From: an uncultured Paracoccaceae bacterium
Lineage (GTDB): Bacteria; Pseudomonadota; Alphaproteobacteria; Rhodobacterales; Rhodobacteraceae
Direction of reading: 5' to 3'
DNA: 64,000 bases
NCBI GenBank assembly: GCA_947499635.1
Contig: CANMPD010000002.1
Location: 1 to 64,000 of the forward strand
Shown here: positions 44,098 through 52,748 of the stretch, piece after piece
Layout: the number at the start of each line of letters is the position of its first letter
How positions within the stretch are numbered: the stretch's first letter is position 1
Program-made: the position numbers and the translations under genes
Notes under the pieces: generated by a model
Database searches by the model: none
Told to the model about the DNA's origin: nothing
Seen by the model: the letters and a program-made list of their open reading frames with translations, nothing else

Positions 44098-44859
44098 TTA
44101 ATTGACCAGCGTTGGCTTACCAGCAGCCGGAGGGTTATTCGGCATAACACCCAAACGGCGCGCAACCTCGGTATAGGCATCTGTCAGGCTGCCCAAATCG
44201 CGTCGGAAGACATCTTTGTCAAGTTTGCGACCCGTTTCGATATCCCACAGCCGGCAGCTGTCCGGGCTGATTTCATCCGCAACCACCAGTCGCTGGAAAT
44301 CACCGTTATAAACACGGCCAATTTCGATTTTAAAATCAACCAAACGAATGCCCACAGCGTAGAACACACCTGACATAAAGTCGTTCACCCGCAAGGCCAG
44401 GCTCAAGATGTCTTCCATGTCCTGCTGGCTGGCCCACCCAAAGGCCGCGATATGTTCTTCGCTGACCAGAGGATCCCCAAGACTGTCGTCTTTATAGCAA
44501 TATTCGACAATGGGGCGCGGCATCTGCGTGCCCTCTTCAAGGCCGAGACGTTTACACACAGTACCCGCAGCATAGTTGCGAACAATAATCTCAAGCGGAA
44601 TGATCTCGCAGCTGCGCACCAGCTGCTCACGCATATTCAAGCGTTTCAAGAAATGCGTAGGGACGCCAATCTGGCCAAGGCCCTGCATAAAATATTCTGA
44701 CAGTATATTATTGAGGACACCTTTGCCTTCGATAATATCATGCTTTTCCGCGTTGAATGCAGTGGCATCATCTTTGAAATACTGCACGATCGTGCCCGGT
44801 TCTGGGCCCTCGAACAATGTTTTCGCCTTGCCTTCATAGATTTTTTTGCGCCGAGCCAT
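44098..44859 (-). CDS. purC: SAICAR synthetase
   Basis: A 253-residue purine enzyme that ligates aspartate to CAIR. Starts [20 protein letters not shown]; motifs [20 protein letters not shown] (SAICAR signature 1) and [14 protein letters not shown] are present. The longer frame to 44913 carries 18 unlike residues and is rejected. It heads the purC-purS-purQ group of this strand. Confidence 0.96.
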   Translation of the reverse strand: MARRKKIYEGKAKTLFEGPEPGTIVQYFKDDATAFNAEKHDIIEGKGVLNNILSEYFMQGLGQIGVPTHFLKRLNMREQLVRSCEIIPLEIIVRNYAAGTVCKRLGLEEGTQMPRPIVEYCYKDDSLGDPLVSEEHIAAFGWASQQDMEDILSLALRVNDFMSGVFYAVGIRLVDFKIEIGRVYNGDFQRLVVADEISPDSCRLWDIETGRKLDKDVFRRDLGSLTDAYTEVARRLGVMPNNPPAAGKPTLVN

Positions 44860-44953
44860 GGCAAGCCTTTCCGAATATGGGGAGTGGGAATCTATACCCG
44901 ATGCGTGCCGCATCTCATAGTCTAAGGGAGCAATACTCGCAAGCGTAGCGCAG

Positions 44954-44988
44954 TTACAGTACCTGTAATTCCTCTATTACACGTGTAA
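44954..44988. promoter_or_regulatory. Two adjacent TTACA dyads upstream of purC
   Basis: TTACAG-TAC-CTGTAA (44954-44968) and TTACAC-GTGTAA (44977-44988) are both perfect inverted repeats sharing the TTACA half-site, 95-130 bp before purC. The arrangement suggests a dimeric transcription factor site, perhaps for the purine operon. The regulator is unknown. Confidence 0.4.
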
Positions 44989-45093
44989 CTGACACGCCTT
45001 TTTCATGAATCACGACTATTTAGACCATGATTATAGCAATTTATCGCAATTCATATACATCTTTGCGCCATCTCACCCCAACGCGTTGACGCT

Positions 45094-45264
45094 TTATTCA
45101 GGACCACAACGTAGTCTGGTGACAACCTCGCAGATGGTTTCGGCCATCTCCTTCGCGTGGTGGGACCAATGTGGACAATGTTTGGGGGCTAAACCAGAAG
45201 GTGCCTCCCTGACCCGCAGGACGTCAAATTTGGCGTTTCGTGGGTCTTGCCTATGAACATTACA
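45094..45264 (-). pseudogene. Possible degraded coding remnant
   Basis: The region 44989-45610 has no intact gene. On the minus strand an open frame without a start reads ...KFDVLRVREAPSGLAPK, then HCPHWSHHAKEMAETICEVV, and ends at TAA 45094-45096. Its composition is protein-like but I recognise no family. A 10-bp direct repeat CAAATTCGTT (45350-45359 and 45391-45400) lies nearby. A decayed gene or mobile-element scrap is possible; chance is not excluded. Confidence 0.25.
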
Positions 45265-45549
45265 TTATCGGAGTATCCGACATGACCACAAACAGACCGT
45301 GAAACGTTCTGACACCAGTCGAGCATTATGCCGAAAACATTTATCAGGTCAAATTCGTTCCTATTCGTATCGAAACGACCTCGCCATAGCCAAATTCGTT
45401 TTGCGTGTGAAAACACCGAACGCTCAAGATAATTTTCATATGTCTTGAGAAAGCCAGTGGTTGATAACATTGCCCTGTGAGACTAATGGCAATACAGTTT
45501 GTACACAGATCGCAGCAAAGCTACAGGATCTGGGGTATATCAGATAGGA

Positions 45550-45575
45550 GCCGCCCGGCCGGGAGTCCGGGCGGC
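45550..45575 (+). repeat. GC-rich hairpin before the mprF-like gene
   Basis: GCCGCCCGG pairs with CCGGGCGGC over 8 nt, 35 bp upstream of the ATG at 45611. It is terminator-like but without a T-tract; in the leader it could affect expression. Confidence 0.55.
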
Positions 45576-45610
45576 CCTACCACAATAAATGATAATAACG
45601 GACACTGAAT

Positions 45611-47530
45611 ATGACACCGAAATTCGCATCTCAGCGTAGTTTGACAAAAGGTTTCCGTTACCTATTTCCAGTGATCATCATGGCTTTGTGCATCTTTGCC
45701 TTAAGCCAACATGACAACCTGCCCTCTGCGGCAGAACTTTGGACGCTGATCAGTGGTATTAAAATAACACAGTGGCTCGGGGCCGTCGCAGGTACCGCTT
45801 TGAGTTTCTGGGCGCTTGGAAAATATGATTCCGTTGCGCACCGTCACCTTCGGACGGGTCTGGATGGTGCACTCGCGCAGCGTGCTGGTATGGTTTCAAT
45901 TGCTTTTTCGCAAACCATTGGTTTTGGTATTTTTACCGGAGCATTCGCCCGTTGGCGCGTTATCCCTCAGCTATCCCCGCTTCAGGCTGCACAAATGACA
46001 GGGTTTGTGGGCGTTACCTTTCTAACAGCCCTCGCCGCGATTTGTGGTATCGCTTTGCTTGGCACAGCCCACAGTTTACATAACCTACTTCTAGGCGGGG
46101 CAATTTCGCTTATTGCGCTAACGGCATCTGTCGTATGCTTTATGTTTCCGACATGGAAAATTGGGAAATTCACACTCCGCCTGCCCTCGCTGCGCGCCCT
46201 ATTTGCACTGGGGGCTTGGACGCTGGTCGATATCGCAAGTGCAGGATGTGCACTATGGCTCTTGTTACCTGAAGGCCACGGCATTGCCCTCACAGATTTA
46301 CTGCCTGCCTACTTCCTTGCTTTAGGTCTTGCGATTATTTCGTCTGCACCCGGTGGTGCGGGTCCATTGGAAATTGCACTCATTGCACTCTTGCCTGCTG
46401 CGGATCCCGCAACTTTGGTCGCGGGTCTGCTAGCATTTCGCATGGTGTACTATGCCGTGCCTGCAATCCTATCCGGTGTCTTTTTACTGAACCCCACGCT
46501 TTTGTCGCGCGGTCTGAAAAATGAAAGTGACGACGCCGACTATCTTGGCAATGACCGTCGTCCAGCAATGAGCCTCCCGTTTGAACGCCCTCAGGCCGAG
46601 ACAGCCGTAATACTACAAAATGGTGGGAATGTACTGGCTTTAGGGTTAAATCAATTGGCCATTTTAGATAGCCCGCAAATTTCGGTCGCCTTCTTTGATC
46701 CGACGTCAGGAACATCGCCAGAAACGACCAAAGCCTTTGCCCGCTACGCATCACAGCGCAATACTGCTCCGTGTTTTTACAAATGCAGCGCGCGAGCAGC
46801 AACCGCTGTGCGCTCGCAAGGATGGCGTGTGCTACGCATTGCTGCGGACGCAATTGTAAACCCGCAAACCTTTTCCGAAAGTGGATCGCGTTATCGCCAG
46901 TTGCGCCGCAAACTGCGTCACACAGAAAAAGCCAATCTGGAAATCGAAGCCGCTTGGGGTCAACTGCCTTATGACGAGATGGCGGTTGTCGATCAAAAAT
47001 GGATCCAGCAGCATGGAAAAGCCTTAGGGACAACAATGGGACGGTTTGAGCCGGGGTATGTTGGGCTGCAGGCCGCGTTCCTCGCGCGTAAAAACGGCCG
47101 CCTCATCGGCTTTGTCACATTTCACCGTTGCTCGAATGAATGGGCTCTAGATCTCGTGCGTATCCTACCTGACACGCCAGACGGAACCGGCCACGCCCTT
47201 ATCCGTGCAGCGATAGAACACGCCCGTGAAGCTGGAATAGAACGCATGTCTTTGTCAGCAGTCCCGGATCACACCTATGCACATAAATTAGATGGTGGAT
47301 TGAAACGCTTTAAGACGTGCTTCAACCCGACATGGGAACCACGCTATATTGCAACACCAAGCTGGGGTCAGATGGCTTTAGCTTTGGCAGAAATGACCCG
47401 TCTGGTACACCGCCCTGCTCCTCTAACATCCGTACCACATATAGCCGGAAAAAAACCCGCCCCGCAGAGTTCTCAGAATCTTCATATTGATGATGAGAAA
47501 AATGAATTTGCGCTTGAGCGCACAGCGTGA
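45611..47530 (+). CDS. MprF-like phosphatidylglycerol aminoacyltransferase
   Basis: A 639-residue protein. The N-terminal half has about eight transmembrane segments including SSAPGGAGPLEIALIALLPA, the family's conserved flippase-type motif. The C-terminal half is a DUF2156/GNAT-like synthase domain (SRYRQLRRKLRHTEKA, VGLQAAFLARKNGRLIGFV, LVRILPDTPDGTGHALI). MprF/LpiA proteins transfer Lys or Ala from tRNA to phosphatidylglycerol and flip the product, reducing sensitivity to cationic peptides. It is shorter than the ~840-residue Staphylococcus MprF because the first transmembrane bundle is reduced. No LpiB-like gene follows. Confidence 0.85.
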   Translation: MTPKFASQRSLTKGFRYLFPVIIMALCIFALSQHDNLPSAAELWTLISGIKITQWLGAVAGTALSFWALGKYDSVAHRHLRTGLDGALAQRAGMVSIAFSQTIGFGIFTGAFARWRVIPQLSPLQAAQMTGFVGVTFLTALAAICGIALLGTAHSLHNLLLGGAISLIALTASVVCFMFPTWKIGKFTLRLPSLRALFALGAWTLVDIASAGCALWLLLPEGHGIALTDLLPAYFLALGLAIISSAPGGAGPLEIALIALLPAADPATLVAGLLAFRMVYYAVPAILSGVFLLNPTLLSRGLKNESDDADYLGNDRRPAMSLPFERPQAETAVILQNGGNVLALGLNQLAILDSPQISVAFFDPTSGTSPETTKAFARYASQRNTAPCFYKCSARAATAVRSQGWRVLRIAADAIVNPQTFSESGSRYRQLRRKLRHTEKANLEIEAAWGQLPYDEMAVVDQKWIQQHGKALGTTMGRFEPGYVGLQAAFLARKNGRLIGFVTFHRCSNEWALDLVRILPDTPDGTGHALIRAAIEHAREAGIERMSLSAVPDHTYAHKLDGGLKRFKTCFNPTWEPRYIATPSWGQMALALAEMTRLVHRPAPLTSVPHIAGKKPAPQSSQNLHIDDEKNEFALERTA

Positions 47531-47587
47531 CACATGCGCGGTTAACATGTATTCGCGATGCGCCAATTCAAACAAGGTATTGTCACA

Positions 47588-48604
47588 ATGAGTAACCGTT
47601 TCATCGACCTTCTCAACAGTCGCGATGTGCTGCTGGCGGATGGTGCAACAGGCACCAACCTTTTCCAAATGGGCCTCATGTCCGGTGATGCGCCAGAATT
47701 GTGGAATACAGACGAGCCAGAGAAAATCAAAACGCTTTATAAAATTGCCGTTGATGCTGGTAGCGACGTGTTCTTGACGAATTCGTTTGGCGGCAATGCA
47801 TCGCGCCTGAAACTGCATAATGCTCAAAATCGCGTCGGTGAATTAAACCGCGTTGCCGCTGAACTCGGCCGTGAAATCGCAGACAAAGCAGAACGTAAGG
47901 TCGCTGTTGCCGGCTCTGTTGGTCCAACAGGTGATATTTTTGAACCCGTTGGCACAATGACCCATGCGCTGGCAGTCGAGATGTTTCACGAGCAAGCTGA
48001 AGCACTGAAAGAAGGCGGCGCTGATGTATTGTGGGTCGAAACTATTTCTGCGCCCGCGGAACTACGCGCTGCAGCCGAAGCCTTCCGCCTTGCCGATATG
48101 CCATGGTGCGGCACCATGAGTTTCGATACGGCCGGGCGCACAATGATGGGCGTGACGTCCCACGACATGGTGAAACTCATTACTGAGTTTCAAAACACGC
48201 CTGCTGCCTTTGGTGCCAACTGCGGCACAGGCGCATCTGATATTTTACGGACCACCCTGAGTTTTTCCAGTCAGGAAAGTCAGGTGCCTATTATCACAAA
48301 AGGGAATGCTGGCATTCCCAAATACGTCGACGGCAATATTGTCTATGACGGCACGCCCGAATTGATGGCCGAGTATGCTTGCCTTGCACGCGACGCGGGC
48401 GCAAAAATTATCGGCGGATGCTGTGGGACTATGGGTGTGCACCTAAGTGCCATGCGCGAGGCCTTGGACAGCCGTCCCCGCCGGACACCGCCTGTCTTAG
48501 AGACCATCATTAACACGATTGGTCCGTTCAGTTCTGAAAGTGATGGAACTGAAGAAGGGGCTGCAGCGCCAGAGCGCCGCGCACGCCGCCGTCGCAGAGC
48601 CTAA
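47588..48604 (+). CDS. bmtB: Homocysteine S-methyltransferase subunit (split MetH / betaine type)
   Basis: A 338-residue zinc methyltransferase with DGATGTNLFQMGL at the N terminus, GSVGPTGDIFEPVG, and the zinc cysteines in FGANCGTG and IGGCCGTM. It is the homocysteine-binding module of methionine synthase. In Rhodobacteraceae it is encoded separately and cooperates with a corrinoid protein (here at 50174) to make methionine. The label betaine-homocysteine methyltransferase is common for it, but betaine as donor is not shown. An Arg-rich tail (PERRARRRRRA) ends the protein. ATG 47588 is preferred over 47558. Confidence 0.88.
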   Translation: MSNRFIDLLNSRDVLLADGATGTNLFQMGLMSGDAPELWNTDEPEKIKTLYKIAVDAGSDVFLTNSFGGNASRLKLHNAQNRVGELNRVAAELGREIADKAERKVAVAGSVGPTGDIFEPVGTMTHALAVEMFHEQAEALKEGGADVLWVETISAPAELRAAAEAFRLADMPWCGTMSFDTAGRTMMGVTSHDMVKLITEFQNTPAAFGANCGTGASDILRTTLSFSSQESQVPIITKGNAGIPKYVDGNIVYDGTPELMAEYACLARDAGAKIIGGCCGTMGVHLSAMREALDSRPRRTPPVLETIINTIGPFSSESDGTEEGAAAPERRARRRRRA

Positions 48605-48729
48605 GTAACTCTCTCTCAGCAAGACGATCCCTGTTCGGTCGCCTTGCTTATGCAGCTGTTGCAAGTTCATGGTCGGGCTATATCAGTGCGCTATTGAGTG
48701 GGCCATGTTTTCAAGGTGATCTAAAAATG

Positions 48730-48758
48730 GGTCGGCATCCACCGTGTGGTTGCCGACC
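48730..48758 (-). terminator. Terminator after radical SAM gene
   Basis: GGTCGGCA pairs with TGCCGACC with an inner CCAC/GTGG stem; on the minus strand the stem is followed by CATTTTTAG. It is 80 bp beyond the radical SAM stop. Confidence 0.7.
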
Positions 48759-48837
48759 TAAAGGCCCGAGACCATCCCAAGGCTATATTTAACCTGAAAC
48801 ATGGCGCATCGCCGATTTACCCCGTTCATAACGGATT

Positions 48838-49914
48838 TCAAAACAACGCCAGTTGGTCCCCTGCCTGAGCAGGTTTTTTAAATAAATCACACCGTAACGG
48901 CGTTGTTTTAGCCGCCAAACCTAGGCGTTTTATTCCAACTTGAAACCGTTGTTGTACCATCTCTGCATAACGGCCCTCGCCACGCATACGATGCCCCCAG
49001 CGCGGATCATAATCGCGCCCACCGTGCATTTCGCGCAGACGTGTCATAATCTTTTCTGCGCGCCCGGGGACATGTTTGACCAACCATTCTTGCCACAAGC
49101 CTGATACCTCGCGCGGTAAACGTAACATAATCCAACTTGCGGCATCCGCGCCGGCAAGCGCCCCCGCCGCGAGTAAGGCTTCAAGTTCATGATCCGTCAG
49201 GCCCGGAACAACGGGGGCAATCATAATGCGAACAGGAATACCCGCTTGAGTTAAGCGCCTAATAGCAGCCAAGCGCCGCGCCGGAACAGGAGCGCGGGGC
49301 TCCATCCGTCGGGAGAGGTCAGGGTCCAGCGTCGTAATCGATATCCCAACACGCACCAATCCGCGCGCCGCCATAGGGGCCAAAATATCAATATCCCTCT
49401 CGATCAATGTGCCTTTGGTGACAAGAGCAACCGGATGATTAAACGCGCTCAGCACCTCGAGGCATGCGCGCGTCAAGCCGCGATCGCGTTCACAAGGTTG
49501 ATACGGATCAGTATTGGTGCCAATCGCAAGCGGCGCCACTTTGTAAGAACGCGCCGACAATTCCCTGCCCAACACATCCGGTGCATTGGACCGCGCAATC
49601 AAACGCGTCTCAAAATCCAAGCCCGCCGACAATCCCAAATACGCATGGCTGGGGCGTGCAAAACAATAGATGCATCCGTGCTCGCAACCGCGATATGGAT
49701 TAATCGACCGATCAAACGGCAAATCTGGCGACTTGTTATAAGATATAAAACTGCGCGCAACCTCTTCACGAATCATGGTTTCAACATCCACGTTATGCGC
49801 CACCGACATCCAGCCATCATCGACTTCATGCCGCCCAAGTTCAAAACGACCAGGCGTGTTACTACAGGCTCCGCGTGTACGCCAACCTTGGATTGACACC
49901 TCATTATTGTTCAT
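48838..49914 (-). CDS. PA0069-family radical SAM protein
   Basis: A 358-residue radical SAM enzyme with cluster motif CEHGCIYC (Cx3Cx2C) in NPYRGCEHGCIYCFARPSH, followed by LVTKGTLIERDIDIL and VGISITTLDPDLSRRMEP, which match the PA0069/SplB-like family. This group is related to spore photoproduct lyase but lacks its function, and the reaction is unknown. The start MNNNEVSIQG at 49914 is preferred to 49956. It sits antiparallel between the two methionine synthase parts. Confidence 0.9.
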   Translation of the reverse strand: MNNNEVSIQGWRTRGACSNTPGRFELGRHEVDDGWMSVAHNVDVETMIREEVARSFISYNKSPDLPFDRSINPYRGCEHGCIYCFARPSHAYLGLSAGLDFETRLIARSNAPDVLGRELSARSYKVAPLAIGTNTDPYQPCERDRGLTRACLEVLSAFNHPVALVTKGTLIERDIDILAPMAARGLVRVGISITTLDPDLSRRMEPRAPVPARRLAAIRRLTQAGIPVRIMIAPVVPGLTDHELEALLAAGALAGADAASWIMLRLPREVSGLWQEWLVKHVPGRAEKIMTRLREMHGGRDYDPRWGHRMRGEGRYAEMVQQRFQVGIKRLGLAAKTTPLRCDLFKKPAQAGDQLALF

Positions 49915-50173
49915 CAAACGCCTCGCGTAATTATCGATAGAACAAATAGAGAACACATGAGGCTAAGTAAACAAAATCATGCATAAACAGAATTAGATCT
50001 GCACCTAAAATCAATCTATAGGTCGGTACAATGCAAGTGGATGTCGTAATCAAAGCAGTTTCTAACAGCGGTTTTGCAGAAGACATAACTATTAAGATAT
50101 ATTCGGGTAGAGCCGCAGTTTCACGCTTTATCCGAGAATAATAATCCCGGCCAATTAGCTAAGGAATGCGCAA

Positions 50174-50872
50174 ATGTCGGAAGAAGACGATATCATCCTC
50201 TCGGAACTCGACGACGAGGAACTTGTTCAACAGATGTTCGATGACCTCTACGATGGCCTCAAAGAGGAGATCGAAGAAGGCGTCAATATTCTGTTAGAAC
50301 GAAAATGGCAGCCATATGACATTCTGACCAAAGCCTTGGTTGGCGGCATGACCATTGTTGGCGCAGATTTCCGTGATGGAATTCTATTTGTTCCTGAGGT
50401 TTTGCTGGCCGCAGGCGCGATGAAAGGTGGAATGGCGATTCTGAAACCATTGCTGGCTGAAACCGGCGCACCGCGCATGGGCTCTATGGTGATTGGGACT
50501 GTCAAAGGCGACATTCATGATATCGGCAAAAACCTTGTCACGATGATGATGGAAGGCGCTGGGTTTGAGGTTGTGGATTTGGGTATCAATAACCCCGTCG
50601 AGAACTATCTCGATGCGCTTGAAGAGCACAAACCAGATATCCTCGGCATGTCTGCTCTGCTCACCACGACGATGCCTTATATGAAGGTTGTGATCGACAC
50701 GATGATCGAACAGGGCAAACGCGATGACTATATTGTTTTGGTCGGCGGCGCGCCGTTGAACGAAGAGTTCGGCAAAGCGATTGGTGCCGATGCTTATTGT
50801 CGTGACGCGGCTGTCGCCGTTGAAACTGCAAAAGAATTCGTTCTGCGCAAGCATAACCAAGCGAGCGCATAA
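50174..50872 (+). CDS. bmtC: Corrinoid-binding protein (split MetH / MtbC-like)
   Basis: A 232-residue protein with an N-terminal helical cap (residues about 1-95) and a B12-binding Rossmann domain with the DxHxxG motif in GDIHDIGKNLVTMMM, where His ligates cobalt, and GMSALLTTTMPYM and VLVGGAPLNEEFG. It should carry the methyl-cobalamin group to the homocysteine subunit at 47588. A pterin-binding subunit is expected elsewhere. The DUF1638 gene begins 5 bp after its stop. Confidence 0.92.
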   Translation: MSEEDDIILSELDDEELVQQMFDDLYDGLKEEIEEGVNILLERKWQPYDILTKALVGGMTIVGADFRDGILFVPEVLLAAGAMKGGMAILKPLLAETGAPRMGSMVIGTVKGDIHDIGKNLVTMMMEGAGFEVVDLGINNPVENYLDALEEHKPDILGMSALLTTTMPYMKVVIDTMIEQGKRDDYIVLVGGAPLNEEFGKAIGADAYCRDAAVAVETAKEFVLRKHNQASA

Positions 50873-50876
50873 CACC

Positions 50877-51587
50877 ATGGCGCGGCGTCAAGGACGTGCT
50901 GCTCGATTGCAAAATCAGGCAGCCGCCGCGCAACGCCGCGCTGTACCACGGGTGGGGTCGAAAACGCTCCCTCCCGAACCTGGGCATGTTCTCATCATCG
51001 CCTGTGGAGCTTTGGCCAGAGAAATTCTGGACATCAAAGATGCCAATGGTCTTGAACATATTGATCTAACCTGCCTGCCCGCCGATCTGCATCTTTATCC
51101 TGACCGCATCACCCAAGAAGTCCAAACCGCCGTACGGCATCATAGTATGCGATATGATAAGATTTACGTCGCTTATGCGGATTGCGGCACAGGCGGCTTG
51201 CTTGCACAGACATGTGCGCAGTTGGGTGTTGAAATGATCAAGGGGCCCCATTGTTATTCGTTTTTCGAAGGCAACACGCAGTTTGAAAAACGTGCTCAAG
51301 ACGGTGAATACACCGTATTTTACCTCACTGATTTTCTTGTCAAACAGTTCGACGCCTTTGTCTGGCGCCCCATGGGATTAGACAAGAATCCTGAGTTGCG
51401 TGACATGATTTTTGGCAACTACTCCACCCTCGTCTACCAATCCCAAACTCAAGACCCCGAACTGTTATTCAAAGCGCGCGACTGTGCTCGGCGTATGGGA
51501 TTGGAGTTTGAACACCGTCATACCGGCTATGGAGATCTAGAAAATAGCTTGGTTCGCTGGGCCACAAAAGCCCAACCAACGCCTTAG
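50877..51587 (+). CDS. DUF1638 protein coupled to corrinoid protein
   Basis: A 236-residue protein with a basic N-terminal lead (MARRQGRAARLQNQ) and then the DUF1638 pattern: VLIIACGALAREIL, LTCLPADLH, VAYADCGTGG, MIKGPHCYSFFEG and YLTDFLVKQFD. Conserved Cys, His and acidic residues look like a metal or cofactor site. Function is unknown; the family recurs beside methyltransferase corrinoid genes. Its start 5 bp after the corrinoid gene suggests a role in assembling, protecting or reactivating the methyl-carrying cobalamin. Confidence 0.85.
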   Translation: MARRQGRAARLQNQAAAAQRRAVPRVGSKTLPPEPGHVLIIACGALAREILDIKDANGLEHIDLTCLPADLHLYPDRITQEVQTAVRHHSMRYDKIYVAYADCGTGGLLAQTCAQLGVEMIKGPHCYSFFEGNTQFEKRAQDGEYTVFYLTDFLVKQFDAFVWRPMGLDKNPELRDMIFGNYSTLVYQSQTQDPELLFKARDCARRMGLEFEHRHTGYGDLENSLVRWATKAQPTP

Positions 51588-51605
51588 CATCCCATACAGA
51601 CACCG

Positions 51606-52016
51606 CTAGGTTTGTGCCGCGGCGGTTTCCCGGATACGCTCGATCATCGCTCGCAATCCATTTGAGCGTTGTGCTGATAGGTGCTCGTTTAATCCTAACC
51701 GGCCCATTTCGGCCTTGGTATCCACTTCGAGAACCTCACTCACGGACAACCCGTTATACAGCTTGCGCAAGACTGCAATCAGACCTTTAACGATCATTGC
51801 ATCGCTGTCGCCTTCGAAGCTTAGAACTCCGTCTTCGATCTGAACATGTAGCCAAACTTGACTTGCACAGCCGTCCACTTTGGTGGCTGGAACCTTAAAT
51901 GCGTCATCTAAGTCGGGCATCGCCTTGCCTGCTTCAATAACGTGCCGATAGCGGTCTTCCCACTCATCAATGAATTCAAAATCTTCAACGATGTCTTCAA
52001 AGGCTGCCGTCGCCAT
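51606..52016 (-). CDS. sufE: SufE-like sulfur acceptor
   Basis: A 136-residue protein that accepts persulfide sulfur from SufS during iron-sulfur cluster assembly. Cys50 in KVDGCASQVWLH is the acceptor, and LDDAFKVPATKV and LSAQRSNGLRAMIERI are family blocks. There is no suf operon here. It converges on the DUF1638 gene. Confidence 0.93.
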   Translation of the reverse strand: MATAAFEDIVEDFEFIDEWEDRYRHVIEAGKAMPDLDDAFKVPATKVDGCASQVWLHVQIEDGVLSFEGDSDAMIVKGLIAVLRKLYNGLSVSEVLEVDTKAEMGRLGLNEHLSAQRSNGLRAMIERIRETAAAQT

Positions 52017-52158
52017 ATCACTGTGTCCCTTCGCATCTGTCGTGCCGTTTTCATATCACTTTGCACCTAGGTCAGCACGGAACGTATTTCAACAGCTTTT
52101 CAATTGATGCCGGATCAGGTAACCAGATGACTATAACAAACTACGCGGCGGTTTTCTC

Positions 52159-52689
52159 ATGCGCTCATTCTCTCGGATCTCTACTGGCGCGCTTATTGTA
52201 GCCTGCTTAACTTTATCAGCCTGCGGCGGATGGCGTGATGCGCGGGGCAATCCAGCAAACTGGTTTGGTAAAAGTAAAGAAGCACCACCCCCTGTTGAAG
52301 ATACTGAAATCGTCAATCCGCTGATTCCCAGAGACGATGATAAGGTAAATTTCTTTGGTGGCCCGGACGACGAAGTTGATTTAAGCGTCCCTGTCGACAG
52401 CATTTCAGAGATCAGCATCCGCCCGACCCCTGTGGGTGCGATTATTCTAGCAACCGGGCAAGCAAAACGTCTTGGTGCTTATTCCGCTCACCTTGCACCA
52501 GATGAGGCTGCCGAACCCGGCACGTTATCTTATACCCTACGGGTCATTTACCCATCGGTGGGGACGCCTATAGGAACATCTGCGACACGCAGCATATCCG
52601 CAGCCATTACCCTCACACATCAAGAGCTTGCCGGTATTGACAGAGTGATTGTTGCCGCTGAAGAAAACGCGCAAGAAACACGGCGCTAA
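52159..52689 (+). CDS. Predicted lipoprotein of unknown function
   Basis: A 176-residue protein with lipobox LTLSAC and lipidated Cys22, GGWRDARGNPANWFGKS next, an acidic Pro-rich linker and a C-terminal domain with VGAIILATGQAKRLGAYSAH. It is likely anchored to the outer membrane. I recognise the overall pattern as conserved in Rhodobacterales but do not know the role. It is convergent with rnd and separated from it by overlapping hairpins. Confidence 0.75.
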   Translation: MRSFSRISTGALIVACLTLSACGGWRDARGNPANWFGKSKEAPPPVEDTEIVNPLIPRDDDKVNFFGGPDDEVDLSVPVDSISEISIRPTPVGAIILATGQAKRLGAYSAHLAPDEAAEPGTLSYTLRVIYPSVGTPIGTSATRSISAAITLTHQELAGIDRVIVAAEENAQETRR

Positions 52690-52690
52690 A

Positions 52691-52726
52691 TCCCCACGCG
52701 CAACCACCTGTGGGGATCGGTTGCGC
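52691..52726. terminator. Two overlapping hairpins between lipoprotein gene and rnd
   Basis: TCCCCAC (52691-52697) pairs with GTGGGGA (52710-52716), while GCGCAACC (52698-52705) pairs with GGTTGCGC (52719-52726). The two stems are interleaved and cannot both form as a simple knot because there is no linker between the first two arms. They probably serve converging transcripts, one hairpin for each direction. Confidence 0.7.
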
Positions 52727-52748
52727 ACTTGGCAATCAGGCGATCAGG

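Noticed and set aside
45189-45470. 93-codon minus-strand frame as a transposase
   Set aside because: No DDE or other transposase motif and no terminal inverted repeats were found; only a vague decayed remnant is noted.
49957-50173. Cobalamin or SAM riboswitch upstream of the corrinoid protein gene
   Set aside because: I looked for a B12-box-like element and conserved SAM riboswitch cores and found none; the gap before 47588 is also too short.
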